A stretch of DNA of 64,000 bases from Castellaniella sp034675905 (GTDB lineage: Bacteria > Pseudomonadota > Gammaproteobacteria > Burkholderiales > Burkholderiaceae_B), in assembly GCF_034675905.1 (NCBI RefSeq), contig NZ_JAUCCV010000009.1:186001-250000 (forward strand). The letters run 5' to 3'. The position numbers and the translations under genes were made by a program. This document shows, in pieces, positions 1-8,062 of this stretch (its first letter is position 1; the number at the start of each line of letters is the position of its first letter). The notes under the pieces were generated by a model. That model saw only the letters and a program-made list of their open reading frames with translations, did no database searches and was not told where the DNA came from.

Positions 1-305
1 GCGCGCTGGATGCTTTGACCCGCATGACGCTGCAAGACGCCCTGCGTGCGCTGATCCGTGAAACGCGCCCGACGGTCCTGCTGGTGACGCACGATGTCGA
101 CGAAGCCCTGTTTCTGGCCGACCGCATTCTGGTGTTCAGCGCCCGGCCATCGAATCTGCTGAAAGAATTTCATTTGTCCGATGGCGACAAAACCCATGAT
201 CTGTCGAACTTTGCCGAGATGCGCCGGGAAATCCTGAGCCTCCTGGGCATCGTCGCCGACACCGAATCTTCCCTTCATTCCATTCCCGAGGAACTTGCAG
301 CATGA
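1..305 (+). CDS. ABC transporter ATP-binding protein, C-terminal part (5' end outside window)
   Basis: The reading frame is open from the window edge and begins inside the D-loop region (ALDALTRMTLQ), followed by the H-loop 'LLVTHDVDEALFLADR'. This is the C-terminal third of an SsuB/TauB/NrtD-type importer ATPase, which hydrolyses ATP to drive uptake through the permease at 1457-2230. Walker A and the signature motif lie upstream of the window. The stop overlaps the ATG of the substrate-binding protein (ATGA), indicating translational coupling. The substrate class (sulfonate, taurine, nitrate or an aromatic precursor) cannot be decided from this piece. No internal start is believable as the true start. 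Confidence 0.85.
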   Translation, partial: ALDALTRMTLQDALRALIRETRPTVLLVTHDVDEALFLADRILVFSARPSNLLKEFHLSDGDKTHDLSNFAEMRREILSLLGIVADTESSLHSIPEELAA

Positions 306-1381
306 AATTGAGTCGCTTTTTGACGCCGGGCCGCCCCAAGGCAAAAAACGCCCCCTTGGGGGGCAGCAAGCCGCAGGCGCGGCGTGGGGGCATCCGCTTA
401 TTGATTCCAGTCCTGGCCGCCTTGACGATGGCGTCTCAGGCCGCCGTGGCTGCTGAACCCTTCAAGGTCGGCTACATTCGCGTCATGGACGACGCCCAGG
501 CCATCACCGCCTTCGAGGGCAAGTTCTATGAAAAGCAGGGCCTGGATGTGCAGCTGGTGGAATTCAAGTCGGGGACGGACCTGATCAAGGCCATCGTCGG
601 CGGCCAGTTGGATACCGGCGTGCTGGGCTTCACCAATGCGGCTTCCTGGTCCTCGCGCGGCGCGGATCTGAAAGTCGTCGCCGGCGCGCAGCGCGGCTAT
701 CACGCCCTGGTGGTGCGTGAAGATACCGGCATCAAGACCGTGGCGGACCTGAAAGGCCACACCCTGGCTTCGCAAAAGGAAGGCAGTACCGCCGATACCG
801 TCTTGCGCGGCGTGGTGCTGAAGGATGCCGGCCTGCAGGCTGCCGATGTGAACATCCTGGGCGTCAGCCCGCAGGTGGCCGTGCAGTCGTTGGTGGGTAA
901 ACGTGTCGATGCCGCCTTTCTGTTCGAGCCGCAGGCCAGCATCGCCCAGCTGATTGCGCCGGTCAAACAGATTTATGAAATCGGTGAAGTCTGGCCCTTC
1001 CCCTGCATGGTGACAATCACCTCCGGCAAGACCCTGCAAGACAAAAAGGATCAGGTCTGGAAATCATTGGACGCGCAGCGTCAGGCGATCGAATTGCTGC
1101 AGCAGAAACCGGACGAAGCCGCCAAGCTGATCGCCAGCTATTTCATCGCCGAACCGACGCTCAAGACCTTGAAGGATGGCGATGTGCCGCGCGAAAAAAT
1201 CATCAGCAAAGCCATCCAGACGCAGACCTTCAGCCCGGCCTTGACGGCCGAGGATCTGAGCCGCATGCAGGAAGTCGCCGACATCATGCAAGCCCAGGGC
1301 GCGCTCAAGACCCAGGATGGCAAGCCTTTCGATGTGAAGTCGATTGTGGACCTGGACTGGCAGCAGACCCGCAAGCTCTAA
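302..1381 (+). CDS. ABC transporter periplasmic substrate-binding protein (SsuA/TauA/NrtA-like)
   Basis: Secreted receptor of the importer encoded by its neighbours, 359 aa. The hydrophobic signal core is at about residues 31-50 (LLIPVLAALTMASQAAVAA), with likely cleavage after AVAA before EPFKVGY. The mature part shows the TauA/SsuA fold pattern: 'FKVGYIRVMDDAQAI' at the start, then 'GGQLDTGVLGFTNAASW' and 'GVSPQVAVQSLVGKRVDAA'. The odd feature is the N-region: residues 10-30 (PGRPKAKNAPLGGSKPQARR) are encoded by a copy of an intergenic-type repeat (331-391), making the leader unusually long and basic. The start is fixed by the ATGA overlap with the ATPase gene. The ligand is unknown. Confidence 0.88.
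   Translation: MKLSRFLTPGRPKAKNAPLGGSKPQARRGGIRLLIPVLAALTMASQAAVAAEPFKVGYIRVMDDAQAITAFEGKFYEKQGLDVQLVEFKSGTDLIKAIVGGQLDTGVLGFTNAASWSSRGADLKVVAGAQRGYHALVVREDTGIKTVADLKGHTLASQKEGSTADTVLRGVVLKDAGLQAADVNILGVSPQVAVQSLVGKRVDAAFLFEPQASIAQLIAPVKQIYEIGEVWPFPCMVTITSGKTLQDKKDQVWKSLDAQRQAIELLQQKPDEAAKLIASYFIAEPTLKTLKDGDVPREKIISKAIQTQTFSPALTAEDLSRMQEVADIMQAQGALKTQDGKPFDVKSIVDLDWQQTRKL
331..391 (+). repeat. REP-like Burkholderiales repeat inside a signal-peptide coding region
   Basis: GC-rich segment with the hairpin core GCCCCCTTGGGGGGC at 350-364, preceded by CCGCCCCAAGGC and followed by GCAGCAAGCCGC...GCGTGGGGGC. From general knowledge, this arrangement is a common dispersed intergenic repeat in Bordetella, Achromobacter and relatives. 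Here it is read in frame and supplies about 20 residues of the leader. Recognition is from memory; no second copy was found in this window. Confidence 0.6.
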
Positions 1382-1456
1382 AATCAGGGGGTGCGATAAT
1401 CGCGCCCTTATCCTGTTTTCCCTGGTGGCCGGGTTAGTCCGGCCATATTCTTGAGC

Positions 1457-2230
1457 ATGAGCAAAAAAAGAAGAGTTTCTCCCGCAGGCCGCAAGCTGGC
1501 CATGCTGGTGGCCATCGCCGCCATCCTGCTGGTCTGGCAGAGCGCCGCCTGGACCTTGCCGGACTTTCTGATGCCGGGTGTGCCGGTAGTGCTGGAACGT
1601 GTGTGGCACGATCTGCAGACAGCCGAATTTCGTACCATTCTGGCTGGCAGTATGGGGCGCCTGGGCGTGGGCTATGGCTTTGCGCTGCTGTTTGGCATCG
1701 GTTTCGGGCTGGCCGGCGGTTTGCTGCTGTTTTTCCGCGAGGTGCTGAAATCCGCCATCATCGTGCTGCAGTCCATTCCTTCGATCGCCTGGGTGCCGCT
1801 GTTCCTGATCCTGATGGGTTTCGGCAATGTGCCCATCATCGTCGTGATTGCGCTGGCTGCGTTCTTTCCGGCAGCGCTCTCGGTCATGAATGCCACGGAA
1901 AGCGTGCTGCAGACGCATGTGTCGGCGGCCCGGGTCATGGGGGCCAGTCCGTGGGACATGTTGCGCCGGGTCTACCTGCCCGCCGTCATGCCGGAACTTA
2001 TCACCGGTGCGCAATTGGCGTTCGGCAATGCCTGGCGCGCCTTGATTTCAGCGGAAATGCTGATCGGCTTCGGTCAGGGGTTGGGGCGGTCGCTGGCCTA
2101 TGCCGGGGAAACCGCCGATATGGTGGGGGTCATGAGCAATATCCTGACGATTGCCATCCTGGCGACGCTCATCGATCAGGTCATCCTGGAAAACGTCAAA
2201 CGCCGGGTGCTGCGTTATCAATATGTCTGA
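1457..2230 (+). CDS. ABC transporter permease (SsuC/TauC-like)
   Basis: Inner-membrane permease of the same importer, 257 aa from the ATG at 1457; an in-frame TTG at 1451 is possible. Hydrophobic segments occur at about residues 14-32, 65-90, 98-122, 125-145, 180-205 and 225-245. The BPD_transp_1 EAA-type loop is visible as 'ARVMGASPWDMLRRVYLPAVMPELITGAQLAFGNAW' read in pieces, where the conserved Gly sits in MGASPWD. A 75-bp gap separates it from the binding-protein gene, so it is probably in the same operon. Its stop overlaps the start of the next gene, which suggests that the following periplasmic protein belongs to the same unit. Confidence 0.88.
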   Translation: MSKKRRVSPAGRKLAMLVAIAAILLVWQSAAWTLPDFLMPGVPVVLERVWHDLQTAEFRTILAGSMGRLGVGYGFALLFGIGFGLAGGLLLFFREVLKSAIIVLQSIPSIAWVPLFLILMGFGNVPIIVVIALAAFFPAALSVMNATESVLQTHVSAARVMGASPWDMLRRVYLPAVMPELITGAQLAFGNAWRALISAEMLIGFGQGLGRSLAYAGETADMVGVMSNILTIAILATLIDQVILENVKRRVLRYQYV

Positions 2231-3011
2231 CTTGATCGAGCGGCTGCCGCGCCGCCTGCTATTTGCCGCACTGATCGGGCTCTCGGCCGGGCTGGTGCTG
2301 CTGCCGGCTGATGCCCAGGAATCAGGCGGTTGGCGCCTGGGGGTGGCCCAGGTCCCGGACGCGCCGGCGCCTGGCGCCAAGCCGCGCACCCTGGTGCGCC
2401 TCGAAGCCCTGGCTGCCCAGGCGGTACCGGACAGCGCACCGTTGCAGGCCTTGACGTTGGATCAGGCCTTGGAACGGTTACAGGCTGATCAGCTGGATGC
2501 CTGGGTTGGCATCGTGCCGGAGGATGCCGCATTGCCGGGCGGCGTGCAGCGCCGGGCGCTGGCCTGGTCGGCCAGTCCGATGGCGATTCTGCGCGTTGAT
2601 ACTGATATTCATGACTGGACAGCCCTGGCGGGGCGCACAGTCTGCCTGAGCGCTGATGGGCGTTTTGTGGGCGAGCTGAATGCGCGCTTTGCGGCGATCG
2701 AGCAGGTCTACCCGTCGGCGACGGACGCGCTGCTGGCCTTGCGCACCGGGCAGTGTGATGCGGCGGTGCAGGACGAGGATTTTTTGCGTCAGTTGCTGAC
2801 GTACCCCGAGTGGCGCAAGTTTTCAGCGCAACTGCAGCCGTATCGCAAGCTGGCGTTGGCGCAGTTGCGCCGTGCCGATCTGCCGGTTTCGGGCCGTCAG
2901 GCCCTGCAGCAGGCCTTGAGCGCTGCCAGCCTGCAGCATGCCGTGCAGGAACAGGTCAAGGCCATTGCTTTTGAGGTCTATCTGGATCAGACGGTACCCG
3001 ATTGCCATTGA
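2223..3011 (+). CDS. Periplasmic solute-binding-like protein (family 3 fold), ABC-operon linked
   Basis: 262 aa from the ATG at 2223, which overlaps the permease stop by 8 bp; this coupling is why I chose it over the upstream in-frame ATG at 2151. It has a signal peptide with the hydrophobic stretch LLFAALIGLSAGLVLLPADA, cut probably after ADA. The mature part has the weak pattern of amino-acid-type binding proteins: 'LDQALERLQADQLDAWVG' (lobe 1), 'WTALAGRTVCLSADGRFVGEL' in pieces and 'LLALRTGQCDAAVQDEDFL' (lobe 2 hinge). It might be an accessory binding protein for the same transporter. Ligand and role are unknown. Confidence 0.7.
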   Translation: MSDLIERLPRRLLFAALIGLSAGLVLLPADAQESGGWRLGVAQVPDAPAPGAKPRTLVRLEALAAQAVPDSAPLQALTLDQALERLQADQLDAWVGIVPEDAALPGGVQRRALAWSASPMAILRVDTDIHDWTALAGRTVCLSADGRFVGELNARFAAIEQVYPSATDALLALRTGQCDAAVQDEDFLRQLLTYPEWRKFSAQLQPYRKLALAQLRRADLPVSGRQALQQALSAASLQHAVQEQVKAIAFEVYLDQTVPDCH

Positions 3012-3033
3012 ACCGGGCAGATGCCACAGAGAA

Positions 3034-3294
3034 TCAGCGGCGGCGGGGAGTGGTAGGGGCGCTGCCGGGGCCGCGGTTCAGGTGGCGGAAGGTGATGCGG
3101 CCTTTGCTGAGGTCGTAGGGAGACATTTCCAGCGTGACCTGGTCGCCGGCCAGAATACGGATATGGTGTTTGCGCATCTTGCCGCCGGTGTAGGCGATGA
3201 CCGGGTGCCCATTGTCCAGGGTGACGCGGAAACGGGAGTCCGGCAGGACTTCGGTCACGGATCCGTGCATTTCGAGTAGTTCTTCTTTAGCCAT
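3034..3294 (-). CDS. infA: Translation initiation factor IF-1
   Basis: 86 aa S1/OB-fold factor that binds the 30S A site during initiation. It carries the family core: MAKEELLEMHGSVTEVLPDS, then 'VIAYTGGKMRKHHIRI' and 'SPYDLSKGRITFRH'. A basic C-terminal extension (PTTPRRR) makes it longer than the 72-aa E. coli protein. This resembles the second IF-1 paralogue common in Burkholderiales, which lies outside the ribosomal-protein operon, as it does here. It is convergent with the ABC operon, 22 bp from the stop of the upstream gene. A strong promoter lies about 210 bp upstream on the same strand. Confidence 0.93.
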   Translation of the reverse strand: MAKEELLEMHGSVTEVLPDSRFRVTLDNGHPVIAYTGGKMRKHHIRILAGDQVTLEMSPYDLSKGRITFRHLNRGPGSAPTTPRRR

Positions 3295-3508
3295 ATATGG
3301 TGTGCTCCCGTAGGGTCGTCAAATCATCAGCGGGCGAATGCGGGGTCGGTCCAGCCGTGGCGGGCGGGTCGACAGGATCGTAAGGGCGATCAGAATCCAG
3401 ACAGGGGTGCGAAGGCCCCAGAGAGGCAGCGGGCACCAGGGACACTGGACCTGCCAAGGCAGCCGGCGAACCGACAAATACTGAAAACCACTGATGAAAC
3501 AATCTCTT

Positions 3509-3538
3509 ATGATAAGGGTTGGGGCAGTATTATGTCAA
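3509..3538 (-). promoter_or_regulatory. Strong sigma-70-type promoter for infA
   Basis: On the minus strand, TTGACA (3538-3533) is followed after 18 bp by TATCAT (3514-3509). The -35 box is perfect and the -10 has one mismatch. Transcription would start near 3502 and give a GC-rich leader of about 205 nt before infA. That leader contains a 71-codon open frame (3287-3502) whose ATG would sit at the transcript start, so I do not annotate it as a gene. Confidence 0.6.
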
Positions 3539-3590
3539 GAAATAAAGTGGCGGTTAGAATCCTTGCTGATGAGGCAGGCTGACGATACGC

Positions 3591-4499
3591 ATGAACGATA
3601 GATTGACTCCCGGAACGGTGGCCTTGCTGCTGATCCCGCCCATGCTTTGGGCGGGCAATGCCGTGGTGGGCCGGGCGGTGGTGCACCTGGTGCCGCCCTT
3701 GACCTTGAATTTTCTGCGCTGGGCGGTGGCTCTGTTGCTGCTCCTGCCGCTGGGCTATCGGGTGTTGCAGCGCGGCAGCGCCGTCTGGCGGCAGTGGCCG
3801 CGCTATGCCTTGCTGGGGCTGTTGGGGGTGGGTTTATATAACTCGCTGCAATATTTGGCCCTGCATACGTCCACGCCGATCAATGTCACGCTGGTCGCTG
3901 CCAGCATGCCGGTCTGGATGATGATCGTGGGCCGGATGTTTCATGGCGTCGCCATCCGTCCCGCCCAGGTGCTGGGGGCTGCGCTATCCCTGGCCGGAGT
4001 GGCCGTGGTGCTGTCTCATGGCAAATGGGCGCAATTGTGGGCCTTGCGTTTCGTGGCGGGGGATCTGCTGATGGTCCTGGCGACCATCATCTGGGCGTTT
4101 TACAGCTGGCAGTTGACGCGGGTGCCCGCCGATGCGCCGGTTCGCGCTCATTGGGCGGGGTTCTTGCTGGGGCAGGTCCTGTACGGGGCGGCCTGGTCCG
4201 GACTGTTTGCCGCCCTGGAATGGGGTTTCAGCGATTGGCGGGTCGTCTGGGGCTGGCCCTTGGCGTTGACCGTGGCGTTTGTCGCCATCGGCCCGGCCGT
4301 GATCGCTTTTCGTTGCTGGGGGGCGGGGGTGCAGCGGGTGGGGCCGACACTGGCGGGTTTTTTCAATAATCTCACGCCCCTGATGGCGGCGTTGCTGTCT
4401 CTGGCCTTGCTGGGCGAGACGCCCCATTTTTATCACGCGGTGGCTTTCCTGCTGATCATCGGCGGTATCGTGCTGTCCTCGCGCCGGGGCGGCGCATGA
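3591..4499 (+). CDS. EamA/DMT-superfamily transporter (first of a pair)
   Basis: 302 aa integral membrane protein with about ten hydrophobic helices and the two EamA repeats. Repeat 1 covers roughly residues 10-140 and includes 'SLQYLALHTSTPINVTLV'. Repeat 2 covers about 150-295 and includes 'VGPTLAGFFNNLTPLMAALL'. These are drug/metabolite exporters or permeases; substrates are rarely predictable. The ATG at 3591 is preceded by GAGGCAGGCTGACGATACGC. The stop overlaps the ATG of the next gene (ATGA), and that gene encodes a second member of the same superfamily, so the two may act together or have arisen by duplication. Confidence 0.88.
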   Translation: MNDRLTPGTVALLLIPPMLWAGNAVVGRAVVHLVPPLTLNFLRWAVALLLLLPLGYRVLQRGSAVWRQWPRYALLGLLGVGLYNSLQYLALHTSTPINVTLVAASMPVWMMIVGRMFHGVAIRPAQVLGAALSLAGVAVVLSHGKWAQLWALRFVAGDLLMVLATIIWAFYSWQLTRVPADAPVRAHWAGFLLGQVLYGAAWSGLFAALEWGFSDWRVVWGWPLALTVAFVAIGPAVIAFRCWGAGVQRVGPTLAGFFNNLTPLMAALLSLALLGETPHFYHAVAFLLIIGGIVLSSRRGGA

Positions 4500-5416
4500 G
4501 GCGCGCCGCCGGCACGGAACTGAGTCCGGGGCTGGCCTATGCCTGCCTGGGGTCCAGTATGTTCGTGGTCGGGGCCTATGTCGCCCTGAGCAAACCCTTG
4601 GCAGTGATTTTCCCTGTCTTTTTGCTGGGTTGTCTGCGTTTCGGCATCGGCGGTCTGGCGGTTCTGCACTGGCTGCGCAAGCCCGCCTCCGAGGCCCCCC
4701 TGACCGCGCGCGTACGTTGGCTGATCTTTCTGGAATCCTTCATCGGCAGTTTTCTGTTCACGGTCTTCATGGTGCTGGGGGTCAGCTACAGCAGCGCGGT
4801 AGCGGCTGGCGTCATCATGTCGGCGATCCCTGCCGCCATCGCGGTATTGAGCCGTCTGGTGCTGCGCGAAGCCATCCGGCCCCAGGTGGTGGCGGCCATC
4901 GTCTGCGCCATCTGCGGGATTGGTCTGCTGGCTGTGGCGCAGCCGGCTGGGGATGCCGATGCCGATTCAGCAAACCGCTGGCTGGGGTATGCCTTGCTGG
5001 GAGGCGCCGTGCTGTGCGAAGCGGCTTACGCTGTCATCGGCAAGCAACTGACAGGGGTCCTGTCAGCCAAGCGCATCAGCGCGCTGATGAATGCCTGGGG
5101 CTTTGTCCTGATGCTGCCGGCGGGAGCCTATGCCGCCTGGCATTTCGACTTTTCGGCCATCACCGGCCCGGTCTGGGGGCTGCTGTTGTTCTATGGCCTG
5201 GCGGCCAGCGGGACCATCTGGCTCTGGATGACGGGTTTGCGCCGGGTGCCGGCCTCGCGGGCCGGGGTGTTCACCGTGCTGCTGCCGGTGGGGGCCGCCT
5301 GCGTCGGGGTGGGCATGCTGGGGGAAGCCTTCAGTCAGCTGCATGCGCTGGCGTTTGCCGCCGCCTTGCTGGGGCTGGTCCTGGCGGTCTGGCCGGGGCG
5401 CGACGCCGGGGCCTGA
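4496..5416 (+). CDS. EamA/DMT-superfamily transporter (second of a pair)
   Basis: 306 aa, about ten membrane helices and two EamA repeats. The first repeat starts 'SPGLAYACLGSSMFVVGAYV'; the second includes 'PASRAGVFTVLLPVGAACVG'. It overlaps the preceding DMT gene by 4 bp, so the pair is translationally coupled. The two proteins share fold and length but little direct identity by eye, so they are not a recent duplication. Substrate is unknown. It ends 7 bp before the convergent recJ stop. Confidence 0.88.
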   Translation: MRRAAGTELSPGLAYACLGSSMFVVGAYVALSKPLAVIFPVFLLGCLRFGIGGLAVLHWLRKPASEAPLTARVRWLIFLESFIGSFLFTVFMVLGVSYSSAVAAGVIMSAIPAAIAVLSRLVLREAIRPQVVAAIVCAICGIGLLAVAQPAGDADADSANRWLGYALLGGAVLCEAAYAVIGKQLTGVLSAKRISALMNAWGFVLMLPAGAYAAWHFDFSAITGPVWGLLLFYGLAASGTIWLWMTGLRRVPASRAGVFTVLLPVGAACVGVGMLGEAFSQLHALAFAAALLGLVLAVWPGRDAGA

Positions 5417-5423
5417 CGCCTGT

Positions 5424-7136
5424 TCAGCCTGCCTGGGCGTGCTCGATCAACAACTGCACCGTGGTCTGTCCGCCCCAGGTATTGCTGCTCAGGCGGTAGA
5501 CGGCTTCGATCTGTTCGGGCAGGGGCTCGGCATGATTGAACCAGATGGCGTCCAGCCGTCGGCCATCACGTTCCAGGAAGAGCTTCAGGTGGCGTTCTTT
5601 CAGCACGCGCTGATGCACGACCTGGAATCGATCCTGAAACAAAGGGGCCGGAAAGCCTGCGCCCCAGATCTGCGCGGCCAACAGGTCGGCGGTATCGGTC
5701 GTGGCGTAGAGCGGCTCCAGCGAACCGTCTGTTTCCAGGCTGGGCTCGAAGGTTTCCCGGCCGCTGATCGTGCGGACGGCGTCGTCAAATTGCGGAGCGA
5801 AATCGTCGAATGCCGCCTGGCGCAGGGTCAGACCGGCCGCCATGGCGTGGCCGCCGAACTGCAGGATGGCGCCGGGCAGCCGTTTGCTGACCAGATCCAG
5901 GACGTCGCGCAGGTGGACTTCCGGGATGGATCGGCCCGAGCCGCGCAGCGTGCCGGCCTCGTCCGGGGCGAAGGCCAGGGCGGGGCGCCAATAGGTTTCT
6001 TTCAAGCGCGAGGCGACCAGGCCGATTACGCCGGGGTGCCAGCCCGCTTGCCAGACACAAACGCTGGCGGCCTGGGCCAAGGGTTGCGCATCCAGGTGCG
6101 CCAGGGCCTCGTCGCGCATTTCTGTTTCGCGGTGGCGCCGTTCGCGATTGATTTCGTCCAGGGCTTGCGCCAGGGTGCGGGCGCGGGCGGGATCGTCTTC
6201 CAGCAGGCAGTGGATGCCCAGACTCATATCGGCCATGCGCCCCGCCGCGTTGATGCGCGGCCCCAAGGCGAAGCCCAGGTCGTCCGTGCCGGCCTGCCCA
6301 GGGTCGCGCCCGGCGATCTCGAACAGGGCGGCGATCCCGGCCTGCATGCGCCCCTGGCGGATGCGCTTGAGCCCTTGGGCGACCAGCAGGCGGTTGTTGG
6401 CATCCAGGCGGACGACGTCGGCCACGGTGCCCAGGGCAACCAGGTCGCTCAGGCTGTCCAGGCGGGGACCGCCCTGGGCGGGCAGCTCGCCGCGTTCGCG
6501 CAGCACGGCCCGCAGGGCCAGCAGCACGTAGAAGATCACGCCGACCCCGGCCAGATGTTTGGAGGGAAAGCCGCAGCCCGTCTGGTTGGGGTTGACGATA
6601 GCCAGGGCATCGGGCAAGTGCGGCCCCGGCAGGTGATGGTCGGTGACGATGACCTGCATGCCGGCGGCGCGCGCGGCTGCCACGCCTTCGATGCTGGCAA
6701 TGCCGTTGTCCACCGTGATCAGCAGATCCGGCTTGCCGGCGGGGTGCTGGCGGGCGAGTTCCACGACCGCAGGCGACAGGCCATAGCCGGTCTCGAAGCG
6801 GTTGGGCACCAGAAAATCCACCTGAGCGCCGAAGGCTCGCAGACCGCGCACGGCGACTGCACAGGCGGTGGCGCCGTCGCAATCGTAGTCGGCCACGATC
6901 AGCAGCTTCTGCCGGGCGGCCAGGGCATCGGCCAACAAGCGGGCGGCGTCGAGCACGTGCGTCAGTTGGGCGGGCGGGATCAGCGCCGACCATTCAGTCG
7001 GGGTCGTTTGCGCCAGGCCTCGGGCCGCCCAGAGCCGCGCCAGCAGCGGATGGACGCCGGCCTCGGCCAGCGCTTGCGCCCGCTGCCGGTTGGCGCTGCG
7101 CGGGCGGATCAGCGGCTGCACCACCAGCGCCTCCAA
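5424..7136 (-). CDS. recJ: Single-stranded-DNA-specific 5'-3' exonuclease RecJ
   Basis: 570 aa, normal for RecJ, which degrades ssDNA in mismatch, base-excision and RecFOR repair in the cytoplasm. DHH-family metal-site motifs are present in order: VADYDCDGATA (about residue 81), TVDNGIAS, VTDHHLPGPH, then RINAAGRM and the DHHA1 element GGHAMAAG (about 420). The start is uncertain: the TTG at 7136 gives the longest frame, while a GTG near 7121 follows a better Shine-Dalgarno-like GGAGG. The upstream companion gene (7109-8022) overlaps its 5' end by 28 bp, so the two are probably cotranscribed. Confidence 0.95.
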   Translation of the reverse strand: MEALVVQPLIRPRSANRQRAQALAEAGVHPLLARLWAARGLAQTTPTEWSALIPPAQLTHVLDAARLLADALAARQKLLIVADYDCDGATACAVAVRGLRAFGAQVDFLVPNRFETGYGLSPAVVELARQHPAGKPDLLITVDNGIASIEGVAAARAAGMQVIVTDHHLPGPHLPDALAIVNPNQTGCGFPSKHLAGVGVIFYVLLALRAVLRERGELPAQGGPRLDSLSDLVALGTVADVVRLDANNRLLVAQGLKRIRQGRMQAGIAALFEIAGRDPGQAGTDDLGFALGPRINAAGRMADMSLGIHCLLEDDPARARTLAQALDEINRERRHRETEMRDEALAHLDAQPLAQAASVCVWQAGWHPGVIGLVASRLKETYWRPALAFAPDEAGTLRGSGRSIPEVHLRDVLDLVSKRLPGAILQFGGHAMAAGLTLRQAAFDDFAPQFDDAVRTISGRETFEPSLETDGSLEPLYATTDTADLLAAQIWGAGFPAPLFQDRFQVVHQRVLKERHLKLFLERDGRRLDAIWFNHAEPLPEQIEAVYRLSSNTWGGQTTVQLLIEHAQAG

Positions 7137-8022
7137 TCCTGAGTGCGCAGCCGCGCCAGCCAGCCGTTCTGTACGGTGATGGTGGCGTAGCGGTCGCGGC
7201 CGGTCAGCACCAGCGTCGGGTGGTGTCGGGCCAGCGGTGCGAAACAGTGCTTGTTCCAGCGCTGCCAGCGCCTCGATCCAGACCCCCCAGTTCTGGGCGG
7301 TGGCAGCGTCCTGCAGCGCGGTTTCAATGCGCAGGTCGGCAGGCGGGGAGCTGGGTCAACTGGCTGGCGCGGGCGCCGCCGTACAGCCAGAGGCTGTTGA
7401 TGGGGGCCTGGCCTGCCTGTTGACGCGCCTGGTTGACGGGGTGCTCGAACCAGGCCATCTGCAAGGTGTTGACCAGGCGGCGCCAGGGTTGCGCCACCGG
7501 GTCCTGAGGCCACCAGTCGTTGACCGCGCTGACGGCCACCAGGGCGGGGCTGGCGCAGGCCAGCCGGATGGGCTGCGGCCAGCGCAGGCGCCAGGTATCG
7601 GGGCGCAACAGGTCCAGTTCCAGGCCGCTATCGTCCAGGTGTTCCCGGGCGGTGCGCAGCAGCGCGTCGGACTGTTCCGCCGTGATATCCAGCGTGGCGG
7701 CCGGCAGCAAGGCCGCGCCGTCGCGCGAGGGCGCCATGTGAATCAGTTCGGCCAGCCAGACGGGCTCGTCGTCCTGCACGTCGGCGCACAAGGGGCCTAG
7801 ACCTGCGCTAATATGCTCGGCTTGTGCTGCGATAAAACCGTGCGCCTGCAAACGCCAGTGTTCCAGCGGTGTGCACCAGGTGTCGGCGGCCAGGCTGGCG
7901 GTCGGGACAAGCTTGCCGCGCCCCAGCCAGCCAGCCAGGGTGGGCGCGCGTTGCGCCAGGTGGGGCGCCAGTTCGGCAGCCACTTCAGGATCGGGCCAAG
8001 CCCCGGAAATCACGATATGCAT
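7109..8022 (-). pseudogene. Conserved recJ-upstream protein, broken by two frameshifts
   Basis: Frame A starts MHIVISGAWPDPEVAAELAP at 8022 and runs to a stop at 7324. Family-like sequence continues in a second frame (ADLRIETALQDAATAQNWGV, about 7340-7245), then in a third (APLARHHPTLVLTGRDRYAT to QDWRRWW, ending at 7109). Each switch skips one base, near 7337-7345 and near 7240. I recognise the product as the roughly 300-aa uncharacterised protein found upstream of recJ in Bordetella relatives, sometimes called phosphoglycerate-mutase-like. The function is unknown. Real inactivation or two base-calling errors would look the same here. Confidence 0.65.
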
Positions 8023-8062
8023 GTCGGAATTGTAGAGTCAAACAGAAGCAAGGGCGGTGCGC

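Noticed and set aside
3287..3502. 71-codon frame in the infA leader
   Set aside because: Its ATG coincides with the predicted transcript start and the composition is Pro/Ser-rich; no homologue comes to mind.
5343..7142. 599-codon open frame on the plus strand opposite recJ
   Set aside because: It mirrors recJ codon periodicity, has low-complexity Gly/Gln/Ala composition and no motif; RecJ motifs on the other strand are complete.
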